Shown: positions 1 to 10,506 of the stretch, piece after piece
Position numbering within the stretch: the first letter of the stretch is position 1
How the letters are laid out: each line of letters begins with the position of its first letter
Source: Saitoella complicata NRRL Y-17804
Lineage: Eukaryota; Ascomycota; Saitoellomycetes; Saitoellales; Saitoellaceae
Direction of reading: 5' to 3'
DNA length: 64,000 nucleotides
NCBI RefSeq assembly: GCF_001661265.1
Contig: NW_017566992.1
Coordinates: 1,410,892 to 1,474,891 of the forward strand
Position numbers and translations under genes: made by a program
The notes under the pieces: generated by a model
Told to the model about the DNA's origin: nothing
The model's input: the letters and a program-made list of their open reading frames with translations, nothing else
Database searches by the model: none

Positions 1-9
1 TTCACGTAC

Positions 10-113
10 CAAGCTGCTTGAGCAAGCTGGATGCTGGTAGTGACATTCACGTTTTCATCAAGTATGGCCTGCGATCCTCTGGGTATCTTTCCTTTTTCTA
101 TCTGCGCGTACAT
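10..113 (-). CDS. Possible exon of a gene running off the left edge
   Basis: On the minus strand there is an open stretch from an ATG at 113 to a good donor (GTACGTGAA) whose first base is at 9. It would encode about 34 residues starting MYAQIEKGK and ending near LAQAAW. The ATG lies only 18 bp from the LSM7 stop codon, so if it is a true start the promoter would sit inside LSM7; it could equally be an internal exon or chance. I recognise no family. Confidence 0.22.
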
Positions 114-130
114 AATCACATCAATCCCTC

Positions 131-731
131 TTACATATCCGGCGGAGGCGCAAAAGGATTAGGAATCTAGAAGTTTGAACACCACGTCAGCACCATCCAG
201 TCACTCTCTCGCTCCAAGGACATACCTCTTCTGAACCGTCGATAGGGGAGATGAGAACGAGGTTAACACCGCGAACGACGATGAGTCCGAGTTGCCTGGT
301 TTGCTCTGTCACCTGGCCGTCTTCGGGATCTGTTTAAATGGTCGGTTAACAACACTGTAGAGTGTGTAGTTGGCGCAATCGCGTACCTCGAAGATACTCT
401 TGCACGTCATCTAAAACAAGGTTCATCAATTGGTCATGTCCTTTGAGCGTACCAACGACTGATTCAACACTTGTCAGCATACCACACCGCAACAATCCGC
501 CTCCCATACATGCTCACCTTCACGTCCACCAGCAAACTTGACACGAATCTGCTTATCCTTATACTTGGCCAAATCCAGAATGGCCTCCTTCTTTGGTCTG
601 TCCTGGGTACCGCCATAGCCTCCACGACCACCACCGCGTCCTCGACTGTTTCCGTTGCCGCGTGTCTGGTTCTGGTTGTTATTGTTTAGTCCCCATTTGC
701 TCACTTCTGTGAATGCACGTACTCTGTCCAT
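131..731 (-). CDS. LSM7: U6 snRNA-associated Sm-like protein LSm7
   Basis: Four exons read on the minus strand: 518-731, 387-458, 226-329 and 131-166, with introns of 57-59 bp; the joined frame gives 141 residues. LSm7 is a subunit of the LSm1-7 ring (mRNA decapping) and the LSm2-8 ring (U6 snRNA). The Sm fold is clear: ILDLAKYKDKQIRVKF, then GTLKGHDQLMNLVLDD (Sm1), then GLIVVRGVNLVLISP (Sm2). Before it lies an Asn/Gln-rich and RGG-type extension (RGRGGGRGGYGG), which is common in fungal LSm7 proteins. It is divergent from SUA5, with 106 bp between the two possible starts. The identification is secure; exon edges rest on splice consensus and frame. Confidence 0.93.
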
Positions 732-837
732 GATTGAATTGAATGGGATTCAAGGCGGTGATCCGTGCGCGACCAGTTGACAGCTCCAGCTATGGAGAAG
801 CGACGGCTACGTTACAGTACTGCTGTGTGCAGGATTC

Positions 838-2238
838 ATGTCGACCCCTGCATCCCGCCTTCCAAAAAAGTTGGCAAAGTCATCGACAAGATCAACCGAT
901 CCGCATTCCTTACGCTTCTCACTGTTCCTTCGTACCATAGCAACGTTGGCAACCACTCGCCTACGCCTTTCCCGCCTTCTCTCCGCTCCAATTCTTCGTT
1001 CAAAGCACAAGGGCGCCGGCTTTCGCACAATGACTTCCTCGGCGGATGTCAAGTTCACGACACAGATCATGCCTCTACGGCAATCAGATATCACATTTAA
1101 CCTCTCTGCCGCACCACTGCATCCCTACGACTCACCAACCCTCACGATCCGGCCATCAGAGACGAAGGACGCGTTAGATCAGGCGTCGCATTACCTCAAC
1201 GAAACCACACAACCCGTCGCGTTTCCGACAGAGACGGTGTATGGACTCGGCGCAGACGCCCGGAAAACGGAGTCGGTGCGGAGTATTTATGCTGCGAAAA
1301 AGCGTCCGGCGGACAACCCACTCATCGTCCACATCGGCTCCCTAACCCAACTCCGACACCTCCTCCGCACATCGCCCACCCAAAACGACAAAGATCTCAT
1401 CCCAGCAATCTACCACCCCCTCATCAACAAATTCTGGCCAGGGGCCTTGACGATCGTATTACCCCTCCCCAAACCAAGTCCAATCTCGACACTCGTCACA
1501 GCGGGACAGTCAACATTCGCGGTCCGCCTCCCCTCCCATCCACTAGCTCTCGCCCTCCTCCTACACTCCGACTGCCCCCTCGCCGCACCCTCCGCAAACG
1601 CCTCAACCCGCCCCTCACCAACCCTCGCCTCCCACGTCCACACCGACCTCGGATCCCGCATCCCCTTCATCCTAGACGGTGGCGCCTCGAATGTTGGTGT
1701 CGAGTCGACTGTGGTGAATGGGCTTGTGAGTCCACCTGTTGTGCTCAGACCTGGCGGTGTTTCGGTTGAGGAGATTAAGACTGTGGGAGGGGTGTGGGGG
1801 GATGTGGTTGTGCATCGGCCTGGGAGGAAGGATTTGGAGGGTGTACCGCAGGCGCCGGGGATGAAGTATCGGCATTATTCGCCGAGTGCGCGGGTTGTGT
1901 TGTTTGAGAATGTCCCTGTAACCGATATCGTGCGCATCCTCGACACTCCCGCGAAAGAGAACGTGAAAAATAAAAAGGTTGGGGTTATGCGGACACGAAC
2001 ATGGTCTGCCCCGGGCGCAGAGACGGCGTTGAGAGAACTCGGGGCAAGCGAGGTGCTGGATAGGAGTTTGGGCACGGATGGGGAGGATATTTCGAGGGGG
2101 TTGTTTGCGGTGTTGAGGGAGTTGGATGGGGAGGGGTGTGATATGATTTTTGTTGAGGGGGTTGGGGAGGAAGATGAGGGTCTTGCTATTATGAATAGAT
2201 TGCGGAAGGCGGCGAGTGAGACGGTTGTTCAGGCATAG
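838..2238 (+). CDS. SUA5: Threonylcarbamoyl-AMP synthase, Sua5/YrdC family
   Basis: Makes threonylcarbamoyl-AMP from threonine, bicarbonate and ATP, the first step of the t6A37 modification of ANN-decoding tRNAs. The YrdC domain is visible around residues 105-290 (FPTETVYGLGADA, KKRPADNPLIVHI, SANASTRPSPT), followed by the linker containing KYRHYSP and the C-terminal Sua5 domain. No intron. The longest reading starts at 838 (466 residues); an internal ATG at 1030-1032 (Met65, MTSSADVKF) would give about 402 residues, closer to a cytosolic Sua5. Residues 1-64 are basic, Ser/Thr/Leu-rich and nearly free of acidic residues, like a mitochondrial presequence. Convergent with RRP42, 90 bp apart. 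Confidence 0.95.
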   Translation: MSTPASRLPKKLAKSSTRSTDPHSLRFSLFLRTIATLATTRLRLSRLLSAPILRSKHKGAGFRTMTSSADVKFTTQIMPLRQSDITFNLSAAPLHPYDSPTLTIRPSETKDALDQASHYLNETTQPVAFPTETVYGLGADARKTESVRSIYAAKKRPADNPLIVHIGSLTQLRHLLRTSPTQNDKDLIPAIYHPLINKFWPGALTIVLPLPKPSPISTLVTAGQSTFAVRLPSHPLALALLLHSDCPLAAPSANASTRPSPTLASHVHTDLGSRIPFILDGGASNVGVESTVVNGLVSPPVVLRPGGVSVEEIKTVGGVWGDVVVHRPGRKDLEGVPQAPGMKYRHYSPSARVVLFENVPVTDIVRILDTPAKENVKNKKVGVMRTRTWSAPGAETALRELGASEVLDRSLGTDGEDISRGLFAVLRELDGEGCDMIFVEGVGEEDEGLAIMNRLRKAASETVVQA

Positions 2239-2328
2239 CTAAATCCATACAAGAAGGTGGTGGGGGGTATCATGGACGTGCGCCATATGCATTCTATCTA
2301 GCTAGTAGAGCCTCCTTCCACTCACGCT

Positions 2329-3297
2329 TCACATAATCGCAAAGAACCCTCCCGTATCGTGACTGCTTTCAAGTCCCTGTGATGATCCCTTAACAACCTC
2401 AACACCAACCAGCTGTGCAGCCTTCACTGCCTCCTTAACCATCTCCGGCCCCACACCTTTCGCTCCACCAAACATCCGTACACCAACGACGTCTCCATCC
2501 GCGCCCACAGCAACGGCAACCCGCGCATCACAAACCTCCTCCTCCCCCGGTGCCGCATCGAAGAACACTGCACGGCCCACCACGTTCGCGATCGACACTA
2601 CGCCCAGATTCTCCACGCCCGGGATTGGAGTCGCTGCATCCCAGTCATCGTCAATATCGAGATCGATGACGGCTTCGCGGATGTTTGTACCGCCTGTTGA
2701 AGCGACTTGTGCGGCTTCTCTGTCAATGTCGGAGGTGAGCGTCACGCGTGGTAACCTCGTCGTCATCATCGCCAACCTCACTGCAAGAGACAACGCAGGT
2801 AGAGGATGTCCAGATGTCGAGAGGATTGCGCAATCGATGTAGATGTGCCATGCGCGTTCGGGGCCGAGTGTGAGGGCGGTAGAGGGGATCGCTGCAGGGA
2901 TGAGAGTTTGGGAGAGAAATGTTGAGAGGAGAGTGGGGAGGGGGTCATCGTCTCGTGTTGTGTTCGGGTCCGCGTTGGGTGTTATCTCGACATTGACATT
3001 CACCAATCCACCCTTCCTCCCTGACCCGTCATCTAATAACTGCGAGGGTCCGATTTCGGCTTTGACGCCCACGATGACTTCACCGACGCCCGCACCGGAT
3101 ACACCGCCGGCTACTGCTGCACCGACTGCGCCGCCCCAGCGGACGCGTGCGGAGCCGTTTGCGGTGGGGAGGATGTCTGTTTGGAAGGTTTGGGGTCTGA
3201 AGGTCGTTAAGGAGCGGAAATCTGGGCGGATTGACTGGGAGAGGGAGGTGTAGAGGTAAGAGCGCTCAGCCGGGGAGAGACCTGTCGTTACAGGCAT
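2329..3297 (-). CDS. RRP42: Exosome complex subunit Rrp42 (RNase PH fold)
   Basis: Single exon. Core-ring subunit of the RNA exosome that processes and degrades RNA in nucleus and cytoplasm; in eukaryotes this ring is catalytically inactive. The N-terminus LSPAERSYLYTSLSQSIRPD followed by LPTANGSARVRWGG is the Rrp42/EXOSC7 signature, and the C-terminal RNase PH fold continues through VIDLDIDDDWD to the end. I chose the ATG at 3297 (MPVTTGLSP) because family proteins begin just before this motif; an upstream in-frame ATG at 3399 would add 34 poorly conserved residues and intrude on the IFM1 promoter. Divergent from IFM1 with 166 bp between starts. Confidence 0.92.
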   Translation of the reverse strand: MPVTTGLSPAERSYLYTSLSQSIRPDFRSLTTFRPQTFQTDILPTANGSARVRWGGAVGAAVAGGVSGAGVGEVIVGVKAEIGPSQLLDDGSGRKGGLVNVNVEITPNADPNTTRDDDPLPTLLSTFLSQTLIPAAIPSTALTLGPERAWHIYIDCAILSTSGHPLPALSLAVRLAMMTTRLPRVTLTSDIDREAAQVASTGGTNIREAVIDLDIDDDWDAATPIPGVENLGVVSIANVVGRAVFFDAAPGEEEVCDARVAVAVGADGDVVGVRMFGGAKGVGPEMVKEAVKAAQLVGVEVVKGSSQGLESSHDTGGFFAIM

Positions 3298-3463
3298 GTC
3301 GGAATCAGAGGTGTTTGGCAAAATAAGGTTTCCAGCAGGCTGCGATGTACATATGGACTCTTGGGATTTCTCGAGGCTGCTACGCCGTGGCGCGTGCACT
3401 GGAGCCCTGCGTCGTAAATGGGAACTTTTTGGTACGTGAAGGTCAACATAGATCCCAGCGAAT

Positions 3464-6456
3464 ATGCGAACAGTAGGCCAATTGAGAGCATCTGTGAGTC
3501 TGTTCCTTACAATCTATCGTCTGCGCACCGCTGACAAAATCCACAGCAATGTCTCTATAGGCCGCGATCGTCGCCGACGTTCCCTGTGCGGCGAACGTTT
3601 TCGACGTCGTTTCCTGTTTTCGAGGATGCGCCGAAGCCCTCGTTGAGCGGGTTATTCGGAAAGTTATCGGGAGGTGCTGCTACGAATAAATGGGCGAAGG
3701 CGGCGGTACCGCTTACGCCGAAGGCGCCTGCGGGTGGTGATAAATGGGCCCCGCGACCGATGGGAGGTGGATTTGGAGGTGGAGGTAATACGGGTCAGGG
3801 AAGATGGGGACAGGATGATCGGGGATCGCAGGCTCCGAGATGGGGTCGGGACGATGGAGGTGGTATGGGCGGGGGTAACCGGGGACGGGATGATCGAGGT
3901 TCGCAACCTCCAAGATGGGGACGAGATGATGGAGGTGGTATGGGCGGGGGGAACCGGGGACGAGATGACCGGGGTTCGCAACCTCCAAGATGGGGACGAG
4001 ATGATGGAGGCGGTACGGGCGGGGGTAACCGGGGACGGGATGATCGGGGTGGGCGGTGGAATGCGGGTCGTGGAAATGACGCTCCACGGTCCAACGGGGG
4101 ATTCGATCGAGGTCGACCTGGCCCATTCGTACAGGGTAGCAACAACTCTGGCAGGGATGGTCGGGGTTCCCAACCTTCAAGATGGAGTCGGGATGATGGC
4201 TTTGAACGGTCCAATGGCGGAAGTGATCGAGACCGACCTGGACAGCGGGGTCCGGGCAACAACGACCAACGACCAAACGGCGAATCTGGTTTAGACCCAG
4301 ACCGACCTTTGGTGGAAGAAGTATTCGTGCCACCTGCATCCGATCGTCAGTCGGCCGCATGGGCTGAAAGGAATAAAGGAAAGGAAATCGAGAGAGAAAG
4401 GAAGGAGAGACAACTGCTAAAAGATAAGAGCAAGAAGCTAAAGAAGTCATCCAGAGACGAGGAAGCACGTGGTTATGGTGATGAAGATGACCTTGGCTTT
4501 GCCTTAAATGAGGATGGGGATGAGCCCAGGAGGAAGAAGAAGAAGCCGGCGGTTGCGAAGAAGGTGGAGCCGGTTGACACTACCCCAAAAGTATACCTTC
4601 CGCCTTTCATTTCCGTTGTCAACCTCGCTACCATACTCAACGTCCGCAGATCGGTATTGGTGTGGAATATGAGGCAGGCGGGTATGGCGGAGACGAGTTA
4701 CGACCACATTCTCAACAAGGAGGAAGCATCCCTTATCGCAATGGAGTTTGGTATCGACCCAGTCTTCGACGAGCAGGCTGGAAAGGATCTCTTCTCGAAG
4801 CCGGAGCCGAAGGACAAATCGAAGCTTCCGCTCCGCCCTCCGATTGTCACGATTATGGGACACGTCGACCACGGAAAGACTACACTTCTTGACTTCCTTC
4901 GTAAATCGTCTGTGGCAGCGGGTGAAGCAGGTGGTATCACGCAGCATATTGGTGCTTTCAGTGTTCCAAGGCCAAGTGGACAAACTATCACCTTCCTTGA
5001 CACACCTGGACACGAAGCTTTCTTGACCATGCGTGAGCGTGGAGCGAACATGACTGATATCGTCGTTCTTGTCGTTGCTGCCGATGACTCTGTCAAGCCT
5101 CAAACCATCGAAGCTATCAAGCATGCGCAGAAAGCGAAGGTCCCGATGATCGTTGCCATCAACAAGGTTGACAAGGCCGGCGCCGATGTCGAGAAGGTGA
5201 AGCAAGATTTGTTGAGGCATGAAGTCGAGTTAGAAGACGTTGGTGGTGAGACGCAGGCTGTCCCCGTTTCGGGATTGACCGGACAGGGAATGGAAGACTT
5301 GGAGGAAGCAATCACGACCCTTAGCGAAATGTTGGACATCAGGGCGCAATACACTGGTGAGGCAGAGGGCTGGGTAGTGGAGTCTTCTTCGTCACTCGAA
5401 AAGGGTACTTCTGCGACGATCTTGGTCAAGAGAGGTACACTCAAGCTCGGAGCGTTCATCGTCGCCGGAAAGGTCCATGGTCGTGTCCGTACTATGACTG
5501 ATTCATTGGGTCAGTCGTTGAGACAGGCTCCGCCCGGTACGCCTGTGGTCGTTACTGGATGGAAGGAAGTTCCCGTTGCTGGTGACGAGGTCCTCGAGGC
5601 ACCGAACCAAAAGGTGGCGACGCAAGTCGTCGGAAACCGTATCGCTCGTGCTGAAAAATTGAAAGCAGCTGAGGAAATGCAACTCTTCAACGAGAAGCGT
5701 CGTGCGGATGCAGAGAGGAGGGAAAAGGAAATCAAGTTGATCGCGGCAGCCAAGAGGGGTGGTGCCAAGACGGGTGCTGCGAAGCTCCACGCCGATCGTA
5801 TGTTGACTGAGAAGGTGGAGAAACCAACGTACCAGGAGGTGCGAATCATCGTCAAGGCTGACGTCATGGGATCCGTGGAAGCTGTCGTGCATCAAATCGA
5901 AACCATCCACCACGATGAGATCCGCATTAAGGTTTTGCAAACTGGTGTTGGTGATATCTCTGAGGGTGATGTGTCGTACGCTGCTGCTGTTCAGGGTGAG
6001 ATCATTGGGTTCAATGTGAAGGAGATGGACGGTATCGACCAGGTTGCGTCTGCGAATAAGGTCCCGATCTACACCTACAGTATCATTTACAGGCTCTTGG
6101 AAGACTTGAGGGAGCGTTTATCTCAGCTTCTTCCCCCTCTCATTGAGAAACACGTCACGGGTGAAGCCGACATTCTCAAGATCTTCAATATTACTATCAA
6201 GGGTAACAAGACGAAGAACATTGCTGGATGTCGTATTCACAACGGAACTATTGAGAAGTCGTCCTTGGTTCGTGTTTTGCGTAACCGTGAGGAAATCTGG
6301 TCTGGAAAGTTGGCTGAATTGAAGAACGTCAAGAAGGACGTTGCGAAGATGCCTAAGGGTAGTGAGTGTGGTATGTCGTTCGAAGACTTCTTTGACTTCA
6401 AGGAGGGCGATCAGGTGCAGTGTTATACCGAGAAGGTGGTCCCGAGGACGTTGTAA
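3464..6456 (+). CDS. IFM1: Mitochondrial translation initiation factor IF-2
   Basis: GTPase that brings initiator tRNA to the mitochondrial ribosome. Two exons: 3464-3493 and 3547-6456. The 53-bp intron has GTGAGT, a CTGAC branch site and CACAG. The long reading frame has no ATG near its start, and the spliced product begins [10 protein letters not shown] and runs into [12 protein letters not shown], a good mitochondrial presequence, so the short first exon decides the start (979 residues). The G domain starts near residue 447 with GHVDHGKT, then DTPGHEAF and NKVD, followed by IF-2 domains II-IV. Between presequence and G domain lies a Gly/Arg/Asp-rich region built on a 75-bp tandem repeat, then a basic KKKK stretch. 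Confidence 0.93.
3800..4060 (+). repeat. 75-bp coding tandem repeat in IFM1
   Basis: A 75-bp unit (25 codons) repeats with start points at about 3841, 3916 and 3991, preceded by a partial, more diverged copy from about 3800. Each unit encodes a version of [14 protein letters not shown] followed by [11 protein letters not shown]. Copies differ by only a few bases, so the array looks young or kept uniform. Confidence 0.85.
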
Positions 6457-6780
6457 GATGGTGAAGGCTCTTCACTCTATGAAAGTTAGGTATATCATAT
6501 GGCGTTTTTGATTTTGATGGTGATATCATAGAATTGAAAACTCTTGCATTATTATAAGTGTTCGTCGTGTATCTTCGAATGACAGTCCCACCGGTTGATA
6601 CAGCTCGTCCCCACTTCATCTCATGCTCGGCCCGCGCACATCCCTCAACGTCTTCGATCCCCGGCCGCTTTGACCGGACGGCATGTGAACATCTTTAAGG
6701 GTCCACTGGACCAATCAACTCGTCCACGATTGTCTTATGAAATGAGCATTGATCCTTGGTTTTCTGGGGTCTCCGCTCTC

Positions 6781-6786
6781 TATAAA
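6781..6786 (+). promoter_or_regulatory. TATA box of the heme-thiolate peroxidase gene
   Basis: TATAAA lies 62-67 bp upstream of the ATG at 6848, within the 391-bp gap after IFM1. A CCAAT sequence is also present near 6711. The arrangement suggests a regulated, well-expressed promoter; this is inferred from position only. Confidence 0.55.
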
Positions 6787-6847
6787 GCCCGTGCTCATCC
6801 CTCACTCACATCCTCCAAAGTATTCTTCGACACAGATCACATCCAAG

Positions 6848-8122
6848 ATGTCTCCGCCCCAACTCACTGCCCAGTTCCCCGGTCTTGAGACCCTTTTTGG
6901 ACCCTTCTTCTTCGTTCAGCGCCTTATCTGGGCGTTCACGCTCTTCACGAACATCATCTGGTGGGCACCGACTATGATCAAGGCTCGGTACACGTATACT
7001 CCCAAACCTTTGGGCCAACTCAAGCTTGCTGAGAGGTATTATCGCGCTCCCGCACCGGGAGACATGAGGACTCCCTGTCCCGGGTTAAACACGTTGGCGA
7101 ACCATGGGATCATGTAGGTTTTGCTGAACCTTTGGCCTCAGAAAGAGGAACATTGACCTGAGGACTTCGATTTATATAGCCACCGTAACGGCAAGAAGAT
7201 CAACCCGATCGACCTCTTCCACGCCCTCCGCGACTACTATTCCGCGGACTTCTTCACCTGCTTCTCCCTCCTCTCCGGTGCTCTCCAAGTCGGTCTCTCC
7301 GATGACGGGTACACCCTCGACCTTGGCCGAATCGGCCTCCACAACTTCATCGAACACGATGCTTCGATTTCGCGCCCAGATTCCGGATGGGGAAAGCAGG
7401 AGTGTCCGGATATGGAATTAGTGAAGAAGTTCTGTGAGTTTGGCCGTGGTGAGGGGGAGGGTATGATTGGGGTGAAGGAAATTGCGAGGTTTAGGGTGAT
7501 GAGGGAGAGGGAGTGTCAAAGGCATAATCCCCAGTACGAGCTTTCTGGTCTTCACCCGTTCATCACGCGTGGTGAGCCGGCGCTCATCCTTGACGTTTTT
7601 GGTGATGGGTATGGGACGGATATCCATGTCTCCACTACGATCATCGAGACTTGGATGGGGAAGGAGACTTTCCCTGCTGGGTATGTTCCGAGGTTGATGA
7701 GGGCTGAGGGAGCGAGTGAGAGTCTTACCTTGAAGAAGAGTTTAAGGATGAATGTTGTCGTTGGGTACTACATGTGGCTCACCAAATGGGAACTCGACCG
7801 CCGTCCCCAGCTCAGTTCGTTCGTGGACCTTTTGTTCTATGCCTTTCACGCTCTATTTGACCGCCGTGGTGAAAGGGGTGCCATCAAGGACGTCGGGAAT
7901 AAGATTAGGAAAGGTGCTGAGGTTGCTGGTGAGGGTTGGGAGAAGGCTTCGGCTTTGGCATATGATGGCGCGAACAAAGTTTCGGGTGTTGCGCAGGATG
8001 CGACGAACGTGGTTGAGGGCAAGGTTTTGCAGGCGGCTGATACGGCGCAGCAGACTGCGTACCGGATGAATGAGAAGTTGCACGGGATCCAGCAGAAGGC
8101 GTACAGCGCTGTTAAGGCTTAG
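6848..8122 (+). CDS. Heme-thiolate peroxidase (chloroperoxidase/UPO family), membrane-anchored type
   Basis: Two exons, 6848-7113 and 7180-8122 (66-bp intron), 402 residues. The peroxidase family 2 marks are present: PCPGLNTLANHG with the heme-ligand Cys at about residue 77, and EHDASIS at about 147-153, the EHD type of chloroperoxidase rather than the EGD type of peroxygenases. RGEPALILDVFGD further on may carry the catalytic Glu. Such enzymes oxidise or halogenate organic substrates with H2O2. Oddities: no cleavable signal peptide but a hydrophobic stretch at residues 19-40, and a tail after about residue 310 rich in Ala, Lys, Gln and Asp that resembles LEA or apolipoprotein-like amphipathic helix. 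The substrate is unknown. Confidence 0.85.
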
Positions 8123-8629
8123 GCGACCAGTATTGTTGGGTGTAGTTTCCATGTTTGACGCTATTATCTCTATCTTTGGCAGGGTTTATGGAAACGAAGG
8201 TACAAAATTGTGTAACAATATATCCCGTCTATTCTTATACTCTAACCGGAACAACAAATAGAACCTGTAATCCCGTCTCCATTCCTTATTCTCATGCTCG
8301 TACATTCTCTCCTTCTCAGACACCCTGCAAACGTACCCCTTCGTACGAAAATCTCCGTTTACGGACTAGTCTCCCGCTGAGCTCGAAAGTCCGTAGACTC
8401 ACCACCTGGTTGACATCGAGGTTGTGTGAGACGAGATACGACGAATGGAAAGGAGCAGTTTCGTGCCAACCATAAAATTACTCATACTCAAACCCAAACT
8501 AATCCTAATACCCATACTCATACTCATCCCACGCACGAAGAACGAAACATCAAACCACAAACCGAGAGCAAAACAAACAACCAAAAATCGATATCATGAA
8601 CGAACGCCGAAAACACACCACCCCACCGC
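8123..8629. other. Intergenic region between convergent genes
   Basis: 507 bp between the stop of the peroxidase gene and the stop of the minus-strand gene at 8630. It contains a short run of diverged CATACTCA-like repeats near 8480-8530. I see no gene in it. Confidence 0.5.
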
Positions 8630-10506
8630 CTAATGCAACGAATACCTCCTCTTCCCCTCCCTCAACAAGTCCGTGGCGTACCTGGCCCCAGCCGTCTTCC
8701 CCACTTTGAACCTTCTAGCGAGTTCCAACAGGCACTCCTCCTCATCCGAGCTCTCATCAGTTTCACTCTCGCTATCGGAAAAGCAAGCGGTAGATTTGAG
8801 ACGAGGAGAGTTAGAGTTGGGCATGGTGGGAGTGGGCGGGATCGCAGGCTCGAAAGAGAGGTCGAAGTCGAGATCGAGGTTGAGGTTATCAAAATTGAAG
8901 ATGGATTTGGAGATGCCGACATCCTTCTCCTTCGGCTGAGCCGGGATTGTGGTAGGACAAGGAAAGGACCGAGAATACAGACGTCAGCATCCTTGTACCT
9001 AACGGAACTTTTCGTCTTCCTCCTGAGCGGGGTCATCCTTAAATCCTCCAGCAACCCGTCAATAACGCTCACCTCCTTCACCGTCTCCTGAACGTCCTTC
9101 TTCTCCTCACTACGAGACTGCAAACCAGCGAAACCCATCAACCCCTTCAACGACATCGGGGCCTTTTCCCTCTCACCGTCAGACTCACTATCGCTCAACA
9201 CCCTAACGCTCTCGTCGCGCATCTCGAGAAAAATGCAAATTCGTACCACGTCTGCATCGCTTGGCCAACACCTGTGGAAGGACCGGGGAGTTCAACGCGG
9301 ATTCAACGTGGCGTTTTGCGGAGCGGTGACGAGTGAAGAGAGGGGTGCGAATGTCGAGGGTGAGAGAGGGAGTCGAGGTAGGGACCGACGAAAGAGGGTT
9401 GGATGAGGGACGGAACTGAGGAAGCGTCGGGTCGAACCACGGGACTGAGTGGCTTTCAACCTCAGACTCGACCTCGGACGCGGATGTGAGAGTGGGCAAC
9501 GAAGACATTGCGGGGGTAAAGCTCAGGGTCGAAGGGAGGATACTCGTCATTGGCGAGATCAACTCCAAATCAACCTCCGCAGCCGCAGCCGCAGCCGCAG
9601 CACGGAAAGGACGGAGGAACGGAGTAACCGGCGTCTCGACGCCTCTCTCCAACACCAACGCCATTTCAACCCCAAAATCAACCTCAAGTTCTTTGGTTTA
9701 TTGGTTTCGATGGTGACGTCCATCTCACCCGACGCAGATTTGATGACCACCTCCTCAGACCTCTCCGAATCTGAACACCAAGCGGGCATGAACACATCAG
9801 ATGAACCCAACGAAGAAATCTCAGCGGAGGCGAATGCGGAACTTGAGTCAGAGACTGGGGAGGTGGTGAGTGCATATGGAGCATGGTGGACCGCGGTCGT
9901 TGAGTCGATCACAGTCGTTCTCGGACTGTTGGGGGATGGTGTAGATGTGTTGCAGTCACGAGTGGAGAGGGTGACGCGACGGAGCTCGGCCCAACATTGG
10001 TCGACGAAGATTTGAGTGGAGGCACCGAGGTGGACAAAGTCTGAAGGAAGCAGCGTCATGCATCCAAGTTCGCCCCAACAAACGTCATGCTCGACCTCGG
10101 CCAGAGAGGACGAGGGAGCAGACGAGAAACGGAAGTCAGACAACTGTTTCCGAAAGATATCAACACCCCTAAACCGAACTTTCTTCAACACTTTCTCCTT
10201 CTTCTTCCCCTCGACATCCTCATCAACACCAAGATCAGCCTCCAACCACGCATCGCCATTCTCGCCCTCGAGTACCGCACCGGCAGCGCGGATGACTCGG
10301 AAGGGGAGCGTGGAGGCTGAGTATGCGAGACGCAGCGGTAAGGTGAAGAGACAGAAGACACGAGATGTATTGTGAGTGGGAGCGAAGAGTGTGGATGGGG
10401 ACGCAAAGGTGGGAGAAGAGGGCGTGGAGGTGGAGGAGAAGGGGTGAGGGAGGGAGAGGTGGGGGAAGAGACAGGAGGTTGAGGTGAATGCGGTGATTAG
10501 TTGCAT
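8630..10506 (-). CDS. Orphan acidic Ser-rich protein, spliced
   Basis: Not recognised. My exon model is 9729-10506, 9272-9690, 9004-9222 and 8630-8935, giving about 573 residues. The start at 10506 has an A-rich AAACAAACAAC leader. The N-terminal half is Ser/Thr/Pro-rich; exon 2 holds an eight-residue Ala run from a GCAGCC-type repeat; the C-terminal part is acidic with SDSESDGE and SDSESETDESSDEEE tracts and ends in a basic helix-like segment (ELARRFKVGKTAGARYATDL). The first intron in this model is only 38 bp and the second only 49 bp with a weak donor, so boundaries are tentative. The acidic tracts reading cleanly across the last junction support a real gene. Nuclear localisation is possible but not shown. 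Confidence 0.55.

Noticed and set aside
4504-5220. 238-codon frame antisense to the IF-2 G domain
   Set aside because: Overlaps a highly conserved GTPase domain and shows no domain of its own.
8445-8633. Short frames over the CATACTCA-like repeats
   Set aside because: Produced by the simple repeat between two convergent genes; no start context or homology.
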